A stretch of 64,000 bases of DNA from Marinobacter salinisoli (GTDB lineage: Bacteria > Pseudomonadota > Gammaproteobacteria > Pseudomonadales > Oleiphilaceae): NCBI RefSeq assembly GCF_017301335.1, contig NZ_CP071247.1:3348001-3412000 (forward strand). The letters run 5' to 3'. The notes beneath the pieces are model-generated. The model saw only the letters and a program-made list of their open reading frames with translations. It did no database searches and had not been told where the DNA came from. Positions within the stretch are counted from its first letter, which is position 1. The number at the start of each line of letters is the position of its first letter. Below are positions 20,737 to 31,114 of this stretch, in pieces. The position numbers were made by a program, and so were the translations under genes.

Positions 20737-23700
20737 TTATTGACCGGTATCGAAAACACGTTGCAGTTTTACCTCAGGCTGCTCCCAGGTCCCCGAGACA
20801 CGGTACGTGGCACTCGTCAGCTTGCTTAACGGATCCCCCAGAACTTTGTCCAGCACGAACAGGGCCCCGCCAATGGGTGCCCCCGCGCCCATCAACAAGG
20901 CGGCCAGAGGCAGGTTCTGAGTCAGGGGCAGCACCACGACCAGCTTCATATCCAGGTTTTCCAGCGCCATATTGGTAGCGCCCGTTACCTTGAAGGCCCC
21001 CGACGGCCCCACCACCTGGAGCTCCGGATCCAGCGTCAGCAACCCCTGGTTGATCTGAGCCTGCCCGGAGACGGCATCAAATGCCACACCCCGTTCGTAC
21101 AGGTCCGAGAAATCGAGCTTTAAACGGCGCCACAGGGTGTCTGCATTCAACAAATTAAAGACACGAAACAGCTGCGCGGTGTTGTTCTGTTCAAGTATGA
21201 CACCTTCGTCCAGCCGCAGCTGCACGGAGCCGCTCAGTCGCTCTACCGAAAACTCGTCAGGCCGCCCCGGCCAGTCGAAATCGACGTCAATATGGGTAGT
21301 TTCGTTGGTGAGTGGTACATCGTAACCCAACAACGGCCCGAGATCGGTCAGGGCACCACCGGCAATCTGTCCGGCGAATTGAGTTGCTTCCCGCCCCCCG
21401 AGGATGCTCCAGGTCATGTCGCCCCGGAGCGTCAGCGAATTTAATCGCCCCTCCATGCCTTCCACGATCAACCGCTCCGACTCCGGGCGCAGTCGGAAGG
21501 ACCAGGCCCCCAGTGACTCGTCACCGAGCCGAAGGTCAGCGATTGTGGCATCGATATCCGGCCACTCTCCCATCCCGAGCGAGCGGAACGCCTCAAGCTG
21601 TTCCTCCAGAGTGAGCACGCTCGTCGCGTCACCTTCCTCTTTTTCATCGCGACGAAGTCGCAATACGTCCAGGTCAGCCTCCACTACGCTGTCGTTATCC
21701 GGGATAACCACGCGCCCAACCAAGCGCTCGGAACGGGTATCGATCACCCAGCGATCCCCCAAGGACGTCGCCTCTAGCTGAACGTTTTCCAGCCGCTGAT
21801 CCTTAAGGTAGACGTGCTTGAGGGTCAGATCCAAGCCGGAGTTCTTGAGCAACAACGAGAAAGCGGCGCGATTCTCCCAGTCGGCATCAATTGAGAGTTC
21901 ACCGTCTGCAGCGGGCCTGATGTAGGCTTTCAACGGCGCCACTTCATCGGCTGTTTTCGCCAGCGTACCAGGCCAGTCCAGGGCGACCCCCCGGAGGCCA
22001 GAACGAATACGCACGCCCGGTTCAGCCTGGTCTCCCATCTCAAGCTCTGCCGCGTAGGAGACGATCCCGCTCACGCCGAAGTTGCTGCCCTCATCTGCGC
22101 CTGCCAGCCTGAACAGACTCGCAACCGGAACCCGCCCCCACTGCCGGATGGAGAGCCCGGAGTCGTTGCCGGCCGATGCAATCGTAATTTCCACCGGTTG
22201 GCCGAGAAACGTGGCGCTCAGCCCAAGCCCGGAAATTCCGGTGTCCGAGTTGTAACCCAGCTCTCCAGTGATCTTTTTCCAGACCAGGTCCGCGTCGGGA
22301 TACCGAACGGTCCCATCGACGGTTTTGAGCTGCACGTCCACCCGAGGTTCAGCCGTTTCACCCAGAGGCAATGCCAGGTCCAAGGCCATGTCATAGGTGC
22401 CGTCGATCTCCAGTTCCGCCGCACGTTCGGAGACCATTTCACCCAAAGGACTATTACTGAGCCAGAAGCCAACCGCCTTGCCTGGAAATTGTGCGGAGGC
22501 GTTCACCCGGACAACGCTTTCGTCATTTTCGGTGCCAACCGTCACGGTGCTGGGTTCCAGCGAGAGACCGCCGGTACGGCCTGCCTGCAGCGTCACGTCC
22601 GTCAGTCCGTCCTTGACCACAACCCGGCCTTTAGCCCCGGATACCACTGGCCAGCGGTCACTGTACGCCACCGTGGCCCTGTCGAAATCGAAAGCCATCG
22701 ACGATACAAACGAGCCTTGTTCGGCACGCGCACCGATCTGGCCGCCGCCGCGATAATATCCGGAAACGTTATCCGCCGTTTGGATGGCCTCGGTCAACCA
22801 GTCATATAGGTTGGCGTTCAACGTTTTGTCGGGCAGGAACGCGTATAAGGTCTCTTCCGTCCCATTCTGGACATTGATGTCGAGCTCCAGCGTATTGGCA
22901 ACGTCTTTTTGCAGAGCGAGCTTGAAGGCCCCGGCAAAATGGGTTTGCTCGCCGTAGTGCATCGTCAGATCATCAGAGAAGACGCGAAAGCCATTTTCAT
23001 CGGTCTGCCAGATGACGCGGCCCTTTAATTCAGGAAATAACCACCCTGCGCTGTAAAGTTTGGGGAACGCCATGCCGATCGGCTCATCGGCGCTTTCTAT
23101 CTGAACGTAACCATGCTCGCGATCGAGCCACAATTGCCCGGCCAGCCCCGTCATACTCGGCGCGCCGTTGTGTGCCTGAATCCGAACGTTTCTGAGCTGG
23201 CCACCGAACTGGAAGCTGGCCTGGGGATCGGCCGGAAGCTCAAGCGTTACCCGGTCAAGAAAACCTTCAGGACGGTAATTGGCCAGAGCACTGGTCGCGA
23301 CATCGGGCAACACAGGTAGCGCCGACAGCAGGCGCTGAAGCGGCCCGAGCGGCAAAGCATCCGCATGCGCGCGCAAACCATCACCCGTTGGCAAGAGGCT
23401 CAAGCTGAAAGGCGACACCGTGTCGGTATTCCAACGCCATTGCAGTTGCTGGAGGTGCCACTCCCCGGGCGGCTCCAAATCATCAGCGGCACCTGCTTCT
23501 GAGCGGTTTTCAGGATGGGTATTGTTGGCCCGGCGCCAGCCGAACCGAGCCTGGATATCCTCAATTGGGGCGAGGGATTCCTGGCGGACCGACAACTGCA
23601 GATAAGGCGTGTTAAGGCGGCCATTGATCTGCTGAACTTCGCCGCCCTGAAACGTAAGCCAGGCCTCACCGCCCAGATCAACACCTTCAACCCGAAGATC

Positions 23701-24501
23701 GCGCCATTCATAGTCATCCACCAGCTCATCGAACAATCGGCCGGATTGAACGTCGAGATACAGCTGCCCGGTGAAGTCGCCGCGGAAAAACTGCCGCCCC
23801 ACCAGACTGAAGCTTGCCAGTTGCTCGGCAGTGCCCGACTTGATTGCCCGGCCGGACGCACGGAACAGGCCCTGGCGATACACCAGGTCAAGCTGCGGAA
23901 CATCCAGGTGGCGAACCTCTCCCTCCCGGTCCTGCAGGGCAAGGCTCAGGCGTGTCACCTTGACGTAGGGTTCCGACAACCACTGCCCCGCCACCCTCAA
24001 CAATTGGCTCAGGCGGCTGTTAACCGGCCCAGTCAATTCTGGCCCCTGCACATCCAAGTCGCCAGCACCGGTCTGGCTCAGGGCCAGCTCCACCCCGTCG
24101 ACTTCAAAATCTTCGAAAACAACCCGCCACCGAAGCAGCGACGACAGAAAGTCAAAACGGACCCGCAAATACTCGATCTGCGCCAGAGCCTGATCCGAGT
24201 CGGGTTTGTTAATAACAACATCGCGGGCAGTGAAGGAAGGGTCAAGCCAGAACCATCGGGATGACAGCTGGCCAATCGAGACCGGATGGCCAAGGCGCGC
24301 TGACAGCTCAGTCGCAAGGTCGGCGGTATAGGAATCGATGTTGCTGGTCAGCTGCCGGCCAAGCCCGGCGTACAGGGCAAACAACACCAGTACGAAGAGC
24401 AACAGCCACCAGACCGCACTCGATAAACGGGCGGCAAGCCGCATTGAGGGCTTCTCGGGAGGGCTCTCGGTCGAGCTGCGTTCATCACCGGTGGCGGACA
24501 T
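20737..24501 (-). CDS. yhdP: AsmA-like envelope protein YhdP
   Basis: Very long (1254 residues) inner-membrane anchored protein with one N-terminal helix (about 24-46) and a large periplasmic part that, in this family, forms a hydrophobic groove thought to carry phospholipid to the outer membrane. The DUF3971/AsmA-like C-terminus is present (MALENLDMKLVVVLPLTQN, LPLAALLMGAGAPIGGAL). Together with the mla genes it makes this window rich in lipid-trafficking functions. Lies 39 bases from rng, same strand. Confidence 0.92.
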   Translation of the reverse strand: MSATGDERSSTESPPEKPSMRLAARLSSAVWWLLLFVLVLFALYAGLGRQLTSNIDSYTADLATELSARLGHPVSIGQLSSRWFWLDPSFTARDVVINKPDSDQALAQIEYLRVRFDFLSSLLRWRVVFEDFEVDGVELALSQTGAGDLDVQGPELTGPVNSRLSQLLRVAGQWLSEPYVKVTRLSLALQDREGEVRHLDVPQLDLVYRQGLFRASGRAIKSGTAEQLASFSLVGRQFFRGDFTGQLYLDVQSGRLFDELVDDYEWRDLRVEGVDLGGEAWLTFQGGEVQQINGRLNTPYLQLSVRQESLAPIEDIQARFGWRRANNTHPENRSEAGAADDLEPPGEWHLQQLQWRWNTDTVSPFSLSLLPTGDGLRAHADALPLGPLQRLLSALPVLPDVATSALANYRPEGFLDRVTLELPADPQASFQFGGQLRNVRIQAHNGAPSMTGLAGQLWLDREHGYVQIESADEPIGMAFPKLYSAGWLFPELKGRVIWQTDENGFRVFSDDLTMHYGEQTHFAGAFKLALQKDVANTLELDINVQNGTEETLYAFLPDKTLNANLYDWLTEAIQTADNVSGYYRGGGQIGARAEQGSFVSSMAFDFDRATVAYSDRWPVVSGAKGRVVVKDGLTDVTLQAGRTGGLSLEPSTVTVGTENDESVVRVNASAQFPGKAVGFWLSNSPLGEMVSERAAELEIDGTYDMALDLALPLGETAEPRVDVQLKTVDGTVRYPDADLVWKKITGELGYNSDTGISGLGLSATFLGQPVEITIASAGNDSGLSIRQWGRVPVASLFRLAGADEGSNFGVSGIVSYAAELEMGDQAEPGVRIRSGLRGVALDWPGTLAKTADEVAPLKAYIRPAADGELSIDADWENRAAFSLLLKNSGLDLTLKHVYLKDQRLENVQLEATSLGDRWVIDTRSERLVGRVVIPDNDSVVEADLDVLRLRRDEKEEGDATSVLTLEEQLEAFRSLGMGEWPDIDATIADLRLGDESLGAWSFRLRPESERLIVEGMEGRLNSLTLRGDMTWSILGGREATQFAGQIAGGALTDLGPLLGYDVPLTNETTHIDVDFDWPGRPDEFSVERLSGSVQLRLDEGVILEQNNTAQLFRVFNLLNADTLWRRLKLDFSDLYERGVAFDAVSGQAQINQGLLTLDPELQVVGPSGAFKVTGATNMALENLDMKLVVVLPLTQNLPLAALLMGAGAPIGGALFVLDKVLGDPLSKLTSATYRVSGTWEQPEVKLQRVFDTGQ

Positions 24502-24540
24502 CCGGCCTCCTAAACCAACTGTCGACCAGTTACCCCCGGA

Positions 24541-26019
24541 TCAGAGCAGAACCACATCGTACTGCTCCTGGCTGTAGAAGGGCTCAACCTGGAACCGGAT
24601 GGTCTTTCCGATGAAGGTTTCAAGATCGGCAACGTTATCAGACTCCTCATCGAGCAACCGATCCACCACGCTCTGCGAGGCCATCACCAGGTAGCTCTCG
24701 GCATCGTAAGCACGGTTCACCCGGAGAATCTCCCGGAACACCTCATAGCACACGGTTTCGCTGGTCTTCAGAAAGCCGCGACCGTCACAAATCGGGCAAG
24801 GCTCGCACAGAACCTGGCCCAGACTCTCGGTGGTTCGCTTGCGGGTCATTTCCACCAGTCCGAGCTCAGACACACCGGTGATTTTGGTTTTGGCGTGATC
24901 CCGCTCGAGCATTTTTTCCAGCATGCGGTGAACCTGGCGTTGATGCTCAGAATCTTCCATATCGATGAAATCAATAATAATAATTCCACCCAGGTTACGG
25001 AGCCTCAGCTGACGGCTGATCGACCTGGCCGCCTCCAGGTTAGTCTTGAAGATGGTTTCCTCAAGATTCCGGTGCCCGACGAATCCCCCGGTGTTGATAT
25101 CAATGGTGGTCATCGCCTCGGTCTGATCGATGATCACGTAACCGCCAGATTTTAGCTGCACCTTGCGACTGAGGGCCTTTTGAATTTCGTCTTCGACAGA
25201 GTACAGATCGAAGATCGGACGTTCGCCGGGATAGTACTCCACCTTATTGGAGAACTCGGTCACGAACTCTTCCACAAACTCCATGACGCGCTGGTGACTC
25301 TCGCGGCTATCAATTCGAACCTTTTCGGTTTGCGGCCGGATCAGATCCCTGATCGTACGGATGAACAGGGGAAGATCCTGATAAATCACCGCCGGTTCCT
25401 TGACCCGGGCCATCCGCTCCTGAATCGACTGGCTCAACCGATGAAGGTAAGCCATGTCGCCAACCAGGTCCTCAGGAGAGGCGCCTTCGGCAGCGGTTCG
25501 GATGATGTAACCGCCCTGAACCTCCGTTTCCTCCGCAGCCGCCTGCTCGACCAACTCCTTGAGCCTCGCGCGCTCAGTATCATCTTCAATACGCTGGGAA
25601 ATTCCGACGTGAGACACACCGGGCATGAAGACAAGATAGCGCGAGGGGATGGAAAGCTGGGTCGTCAGCCGGGCGCCTTTGGTGCCAATGGGGTCTTTGG
25701 TTACCTGCACCACCAGCGACTGCCCTTCCCTCAGCAACGTGCGAATATCTGGCACCGTTTTCGGGGATTCGTTGGCGTCGTCCGCAGCGTTTGGTGAGAT
25801 CACATCCGACGCGTGAATGAAGGCCGCCCGCTCAAGACCTATGTCAACAAAGGCCGCTTCCATTCCGGGCAGCACCCTGACCACTTTGCCCTTGTAGATA
25901 TTCCCGACGATGCCTTTGCGGCTGGTGCGCTCGATATAGGCTTCCTGGAGCATGCCATTTTCGACCAGCGCGACCCGGGTTTCTACAGGGGTTACATTGA
26001 TCAGGATTTCTTCACTCAT
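24541..26019 (-). CDS. rng: Ribonuclease G
   Basis: Endoribonuclease of the RNase E/G family, trims 16S rRNA 5' ends and decays some mRNAs. In order: S1 RNA-binding domain (about 35-125), catalytic domain with the metal-binding aspartates in MTTIDINTGGFVGHRNLEE and IIIIDFIDME, and the zinc-link cysteines (CEPCPICDGRG). 492 residues matches RNase G and lacks the long RNase E tail. Start 26019 (MSEEILINVTP) is supported by GGAG 8 bases upstream. Two bases after maf. Confidence 0.95.
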   Translation of the reverse strand: MSEEILINVTPVETRVALVENGMLQEAYIERTSRKGIVGNIYKGKVVRVLPGMEAAFVDIGLERAAFIHASDVISPNAADDANESPKTVPDIRTLLREGQSLVVQVTKDPIGTKGARLTTQLSIPSRYLVFMPGVSHVGISQRIEDDTERARLKELVEQAAAEETEVQGGYIIRTAAEGASPEDLVGDMAYLHRLSQSIQERMARVKEPAVIYQDLPLFIRTIRDLIRPQTEKVRIDSRESHQRVMEFVEEFVTEFSNKVEYYPGERPIFDLYSVEDEIQKALSRKVQLKSGGYVIIDQTEAMTTIDINTGGFVGHRNLEETIFKTNLEAARSISRQLRLRNLGGIIIIDFIDMEDSEHQRQVHRMLEKMLERDHAKTKITGVSELGLVEMTRKRTTESLGQVLCEPCPICDGRGFLKTSETVCYEVFREILRVNRAYDAESYLVMASQSVVDRLLDEESDNVADLETFIGKTIRFQVEPFYSQEQYDVVLL

Positions 26020-26021
26020 GT

Positions 26022-26621
26022 TCAGTTCTCCAGACTGATTGGCCAGTGCGTCCACACGGGATAGCCTGCTTGCTCCAGCAGACTGGCCGTTTCCTGCAAC
26101 GGCAGGCCAACCACCGCACTGTAACTACCCCTGAGTTCTCTGACAAAAATACCACCATGGCCCTGAATCCCATACCCCCCGGCTTTGTCCATCGGCTCCG
26201 CAGTGGCGGTGTAGGCATCCATTTCACCGTCCGACAGGACGCGGAATTCGACGTCTGTTGTGACCACAAGGGAACGGCACTCGCTCTGGTGTGCCAACGC
26301 CACCGCTGTCATCACCTGATGTGAGCGACCGGATAACTCAGAAAGCATTCGCCTCGCATCTGCGCGATCGCGTGGCTTGCCCAGAACACACCCATCCAGT
26401 ACAACCGAGGTATCGGAGCCAAGCACCATGGCATCTGGATGGATGGCGGCCACCGCGAGCGCCTTTTCTCTGGCCAACCGCTCGACGTAGTGCTCAGGGC
26501 GCTCGTCCTTCAACGGTGTTTCGTCCACATCTGCGGGCTGCACGGTAAACGATACGCCGATCTGCTGCAGCAATTCCGATCTGCGCGGGGAGGCCGATGC
26601 GAGGATGATAGAGGACATCAT
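26022..26621 (-). CDS. maf: Maf-family nucleotide pyrophosphatase
   Basis: House-cleaning nucleotide pyrophosphatase; the sequence is most like the YhdE type that hydrolyses dTTP and UTP. Motifs: ILASASPRRSELL at the start, VLGSDTSVVLDGCVLGKP and AGGYGIQGHGG. About 199-200 residues; the start is ATGATG at 26621-26616, overlapping the mreD stop by one base (TAATG). Same order mreBCD-maf-rng as in Pseudomonas and E. coli. Confidence 0.94.
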   Translation of the reverse strand: MMSSIILASASPRRSELLQQIGVSFTVQPADVDETPLKDERPEHYVERLAREKALAVAAIHPDAMVLGSDTSVVLDGCVLGKPRDRADARRMLSELSGRSHQVMTAVALAHQSECRSLVVTTDVEFRVLSDGEMDAYTATAEPMDKAGGYGIQGHGGIFVRELRGSYSAVVGLPLQETASLLEQAGYPVWTHWPISLEN

Positions 26622-27097
26622 TACCCAAGCCTTCGGTTCATGTTGTCCAGAAGTACGCACACAATCGGCCAGATCAGGGCGCCCGTGACCGCTGGCCACA
26701 GGTAACTGAACCCCGCATCTTCGGCACCCAGCATTTGCTTGATGAAATGCACCAGCATCTGGTTAATGCCCAACAACAGGAATACCATCAGGCTTTGCTG
26801 AGGGATCGGGTACATGCGCAAACGCTGATGAACCGTCAGCACCAGAAAGGCGATCAAACCCATGGCCATGGCATTGACACCGAGCGGTGTGGCCTCGAGC
26901 ACATCCAGCAATAATCCCAGGCACCAGGCAAAAATAATCCCGAACTGGGCCGGCGCCCGGAACGTCCAGTAGAAGACCACCAGACCCAGCCATTCGGGCC
27001 GGTACGCCAGCCAATCCACTGGGAACAGCGAGATACTGAGCACCAGGGCTACCACCACGGACAACGCAAAAACCGGATAACTGATCACCGACAACAT
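26621..27097 (-). CDS. mreD: Rod shape-determining protein MreD
   Basis: Integral membrane partner of MreB and MreC in the elongasome; 158 residues with about five hydrophobic segments. Family motifs: WLAYRPEWLGLVVFYW, GIIFAWCLGLLLDVLEATPLG. It overlaps mreC and maf by one base each, a sign of translational coupling. Confidence 0.93.
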   Translation of the reverse strand: MLSVISYPVFALSVVVALVLSISLFPVDWLAYRPEWLGLVVFYWTFRAPAQFGIIFAWCLGLLLDVLEATPLGVNAMAMGLIAFLVLTVHQRLRMYPIPQQSLMVFLLLGINQMLVHFIKQMLGAEDAGFSYLWPAVTGALIWPIVCVLLDNMNRRLG

Positions 27098-28002
27098 CAG
27101 TTTTCTTCCTCCGCAGCGTTACTTTCCGCCGCACGATCAGCAGAACCTGGGTCTTCCGGCTCGGTCAGCGCAGTTCGCGGGTCCACGGGCGAAAATACCA
27201 CCAGAACCAGTCGACTCTGGTTCAGTTCAGCCCTTGGTGCGGCTTCGATGGAAACAAATGGCTCCCCCGGTTCCTTGGTTATGCGAGAGACTTCAGCCAC
27301 CGGGTACCCCCTTGGAAACCGGCCACCCAGACCAGAACTGACCAGCAGGTCGCCTTCTTGAACATCGGCAGTGTCCGGAACATGAACCAGCTCCAGGGTA
27401 TCCGTATTGCCGTTGCCCAGAAGAATAGCCCGCAACCCGTTGCGAACCACTTCCACGGGGACCGCGTGACTGCTGTCGGACACCAGAATCACGCGGGACG
27501 TGATCTGGCTGGTCTGCACCACCTGCCCCATCAGACCATGGGCATCCAGAACCGCCTGGCCTTCGCGCAGGCCGTCCCGGAGACCTTTATTAATAACAAT
27601 CTCGTGGGAATACGGATCGGGAGAGATGCCCACCACTTCAGCCAGAATCGTCCGGTCGTCCAGGACCTCGGACGAGTTCATCAGACGGCGCAACTCGTTG
27701 TTTTCGGACGCAAGGGCGGCGTATTTGAGCGCGCGACGCTCAAGAATCAGAAGACGTGCCCGCAGGTCTTCGTTTTCCTGCTGCAGATCTTCTTTGTTGA
27801 CGAACAGACCGGAGAACCAGTCACTGAACTCTTGCGGGGCATTACCCAGCCAGTATACCGGGGCCAGAGCGGTCCCCAGGGTACTGCGTACGGAGGAGAG
27901 TTTATCAAAACGGGCATCGGCAACCACGAGGGCTGCCGATACGATGATGATGAGCAGGAGCCTTAAGCCGGGAACCGGGCCCTGAACAAAGATGGTCTTA
28001 AT
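27097..28002 (-). CDS. mreC: Rod shape-determining protein MreC, apparent ATT start
   Basis: Periplasmic elongasome protein: N-terminal membrane helix, coiled coil (about residues 65-100) and beta-rich domain (DPYSHEIVINKG, AVLDAHGLMGQV). The family N-terminus, as in E. coli (MKPIFSRGPSLQIRL), lines up here with codons from an ATT at 28002: (I)KTIFVQGPVPGLRLLL. No ATG, GTG or TTG exists in frame between the upstream TAG and the GTG at 27927, which would cut away the membrane helix. AGGGAGG lies 7 bases before the ATT. Length from ATT is 301 residues, normal. Between mreB (20 bases) and mreD (1-base overlap). Confidence 0.9.
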   Translation of the reverse strand: MKTIFVQGPVPGLRLLLIIIVSAALVVADARFDKLSSVRSTLGTALAPVYWLGNAPQEFSDWFSGLFVNKEDLQQENEDLRARLLILERRALKYAALASENNELRRLMNSSEVLDDRTILAEVVGISPDPYSHEIVINKGLRDGLREGQAVLDAHGLMGQVVQTSQITSRVILVSDSSHAVPVEVVRNGLRAILLGNGNTDTLELVHVPDTADVQEGDLLVSSGLGGRFPRGYPVAEVSRITKEPGEPFVSIEAAPRAELNQSRLVLVVFSPVDPRTALTEPEDPGSADRAAESNAAEEEN

Positions 28003-28016
28003 GGTGATTCCTCCCT
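28000..28016 (-). promoter_or_regulatory. Strong ribosome binding site placing mreC start at ATT
   Basis: On the minus strand AGGGAGG (28016-28010) is followed by a 7-base spacer and ATT (28002-28000). The next usable standard codon, GTG at 27927, has no such site. An in-frame TAG lies immediately before the SD. Confidence 0.75.
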
Positions 28017-28022
28017 ACGGGC

Positions 28023-29162
<1,140 letters not shown>

Positions 29163-29317
29163 CTAACGATTTACCCATACTCTGGTGGCTTTCTCCCTGC
29201 CGCTGCGACCCGAATCTGTTACCATTACCGGTTTAGTGTACCGGCTGCAGTGCCAGCCACTTTCGTTTTTCTTCTACTACGAATACCAATGTCAGTTTAG
29301 ATACTGGGAGGCAATGC

Positions 29318-29605
29318 GTGACCATTTCCCGTGAGGACATCGAAAAAGTCGCTGTGCTCGCCCGCATCCAAGTGGACGACGATCAGGTTTCGGCCCTGGA
29401 AAAAGATCTGGGCAACATTCTTGACCTGGTGGATCAACTCGCTGCCGCGGACACCGACGCCGTGGAGCCTATGGCGCACCCACTGGACGCGGTGCAGCGA
29501 CTGAGGGCCGACGAGGTAACCGAAACTAATCAGCGGGAGGCTTTCCAGGCTATTGCTCCCTCCACTGAAGACGGGCTTTACCTCGTTCCCCGAGTCATTG
29601 AGTGA
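29318..29605 (+). CDS. gatC: Aspartyl/glutamyl-tRNA amidotransferase subunit C
   Basis: Small linker subunit of the GatCAB complex, which converts Glu-tRNA(Gln) and Asp-tRNA(Asn) to the correct amide forms. 95 residues with DIEKVAVLARIQVDD at the start and the C-terminal LRADEVTETNQ...DGLYLVPRVIE. Starts at GTG 29318 with GGGAGG about 6 bases upstream. First gene of gatCAB. Confidence 0.95.
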   Translation: MTISREDIEKVAVLARIQVDDDQVSALEKDLGNILDLVDQLAAADTDAVEPMAHPLDAVQRLRADEVTETNQREAFQAIAPSTEDGLYLVPRVIE

Positions 29606-29634
29606 TCTGACGAACAGAGACTTCAGGAATCAAC

Positions 29635-31092
29635 ATGCACAATAAAACCGTAGCAGAACTTGCTCGTGAACTGGAAAGCGGCCGCACCTCAAGCGTAGAA
29701 CTGACCCAGCAGTTTCTTGACCGCATCAAGAACGAAGACAGCAAGTACAACAGCTTTATTACTGTTACCGAAGAACAAGCGCTGGCCGACGCCAAGGCCG
29801 CCGACCAGCAACGATCAGCGGGCAATGCCACGCCCTGGACCGGCATTCCGTTTGCGCACAAGGACATCTTCTGCACCAACGGTGTCCGCACGACCTGCGG
29901 CTCCCGGATGCTGGAAAACTTCGCGCCGCCTTATGACGCAACGGTAACGGAAAATTTCCGCAAGGCCGGCGCCGTCTGCCTGGGCAAGACCAACATGGAC
30001 GAATTCGCCATGGGCTCCTCCAACGAGTCCAGCCACTTCGGCCCGGTTACCAATCCCTGGGGTGCCGGAAACGATCAGAAGCGCGTACCCGGTGGGTCTT
30101 CGGGCGGTTCAGCGGCGGCCGTTGCGGCACACCTCGTGCCGGCCGCGACCGCAACGGACACCGGCGGTTCCATCCGGCAACCGGCCGCTCTGTGCGGCAT
30201 CACCGGCCTGAAGCCAACGTATGGCCGGGTGTCCCGTTACGGAATGATCGCCTTCGCTTCCAGCCTCGACCAGGGCGGCACCATGGCGCGCACAGCGGAA
30301 GACAACGCGCTGATGCTCAACGTCATGGCCGGTTTTGACCCGAAGGACTCCACCTCCATTGACCGGGAGGTGCCGGATTACACCGCCACTCTGAACGAGC
30401 CATTGAAAGGCCTGCGCATCGGCTTGCCCAGAGAATATTTCTCCGACCAGCTCACCCCGGCCATGGAGGCGCAGATTCGCGCCGCCATTCGCGAATACGA
30501 AAAGCTCGGCGCTACCGTGAAAGATGTGTCACTGCCAAATGCCAACCTGGCCATTGCAGCCTACTACGTCATAGCACCGGCGGAAGCCTCGGCTAACCTG
30601 TCCCGTTTTGATGGTGTCCGCTACGGTTACCGCTGCGAAAACCCGAAAGACCTGATGGATCTGTACACGCGAACTCGTGCCGAGGGTTTTGGCACCGAAG
30701 TAAAGCGCCGGATTCTGGTGGGCACTTACGCCCTGTCCCACGGTTACTACGACGCTTATTACCTGAAAGCGCAGAAGGTGCGCCGACTGATCCAGCAGGA
30801 TTTTGCCAACGCCTTCAAGGATGTTGACGTTCTGATGAGCCCAGTCACCCCGTCTCCGGCCTTTGTTCAGGGTGAAAAGACCAACGATCCGGTCACCATG
30901 TACCTGGAAGACATCTTCACCATCGCCGTGAACCTCGCCGGGCTGCCGGCCATGTCTGTCCCGGCTGGTTTTATGGACGGATTGCCGGTTGGTCTGCAGA
31001 TCATCGGAGACCACTTCGCGGAAGCACGGCTGCTCAACGCAGCCCACCAGTTCCAGCAGGTGACTGACTGGCACCAGCGCGAGCCCCATTAA
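29635..31092 (+). CDS. gatA: Aspartyl/glutamyl-tRNA amidotransferase subunit A
   Basis: Glutaminase subunit of GatCAB, amidase-signature family. The Ser-cisSer-Lys triad is visible: Lys in [14 protein letters not shown], cis-Ser in [14 protein letters not shown] and Ser in [15 protein letters not shown]. 485 residues is normal. 29 bases after gatC and 22 before gatB. Confidence 0.97.
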   Translation: MHNKTVAELARELESGRTSSVELTQQFLDRIKNEDSKYNSFITVTEEQALADAKAADQQRSAGNATPWTGIPFAHKDIFCTNGVRTTCGSRMLENFAPPYDATVTENFRKAGAVCLGKTNMDEFAMGSSNESSHFGPVTNPWGAGNDQKRVPGGSSGGSAAAVAAHLVPAATATDTGGSIRQPAALCGITGLKPTYGRVSRYGMIAFASSLDQGGTMARTAEDNALMLNVMAGFDPKDSTSIDREVPDYTATLNEPLKGLRIGLPREYFSDQLTPAMEAQIRAAIREYEKLGATVKDVSLPNANLAIAAYYVIAPAEASANLSRFDGVRYGYRCENPKDLMDLYTRTRAEGFGTEVKRRILVGTYALSHGYYDAYYLKAQKVRRLIQQDFANAFKDVDVLMSPVTPSPAFVQGEKTNDPVTMYLEDIFTIAVNLAGLPAMSVPAGFMDGLPVGLQIIGDHFAEARLLNAAHQFQQVTDWHQREPH

Positions 31093-31114
31093 GCCCGACA
31101 GAGGAGACGAACAC

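Noticed and set aside
23515..24264. Open frame of 249 codons on the plus strand
   Set aside because: Antisense to yhdP; no ribosome site or known motif.
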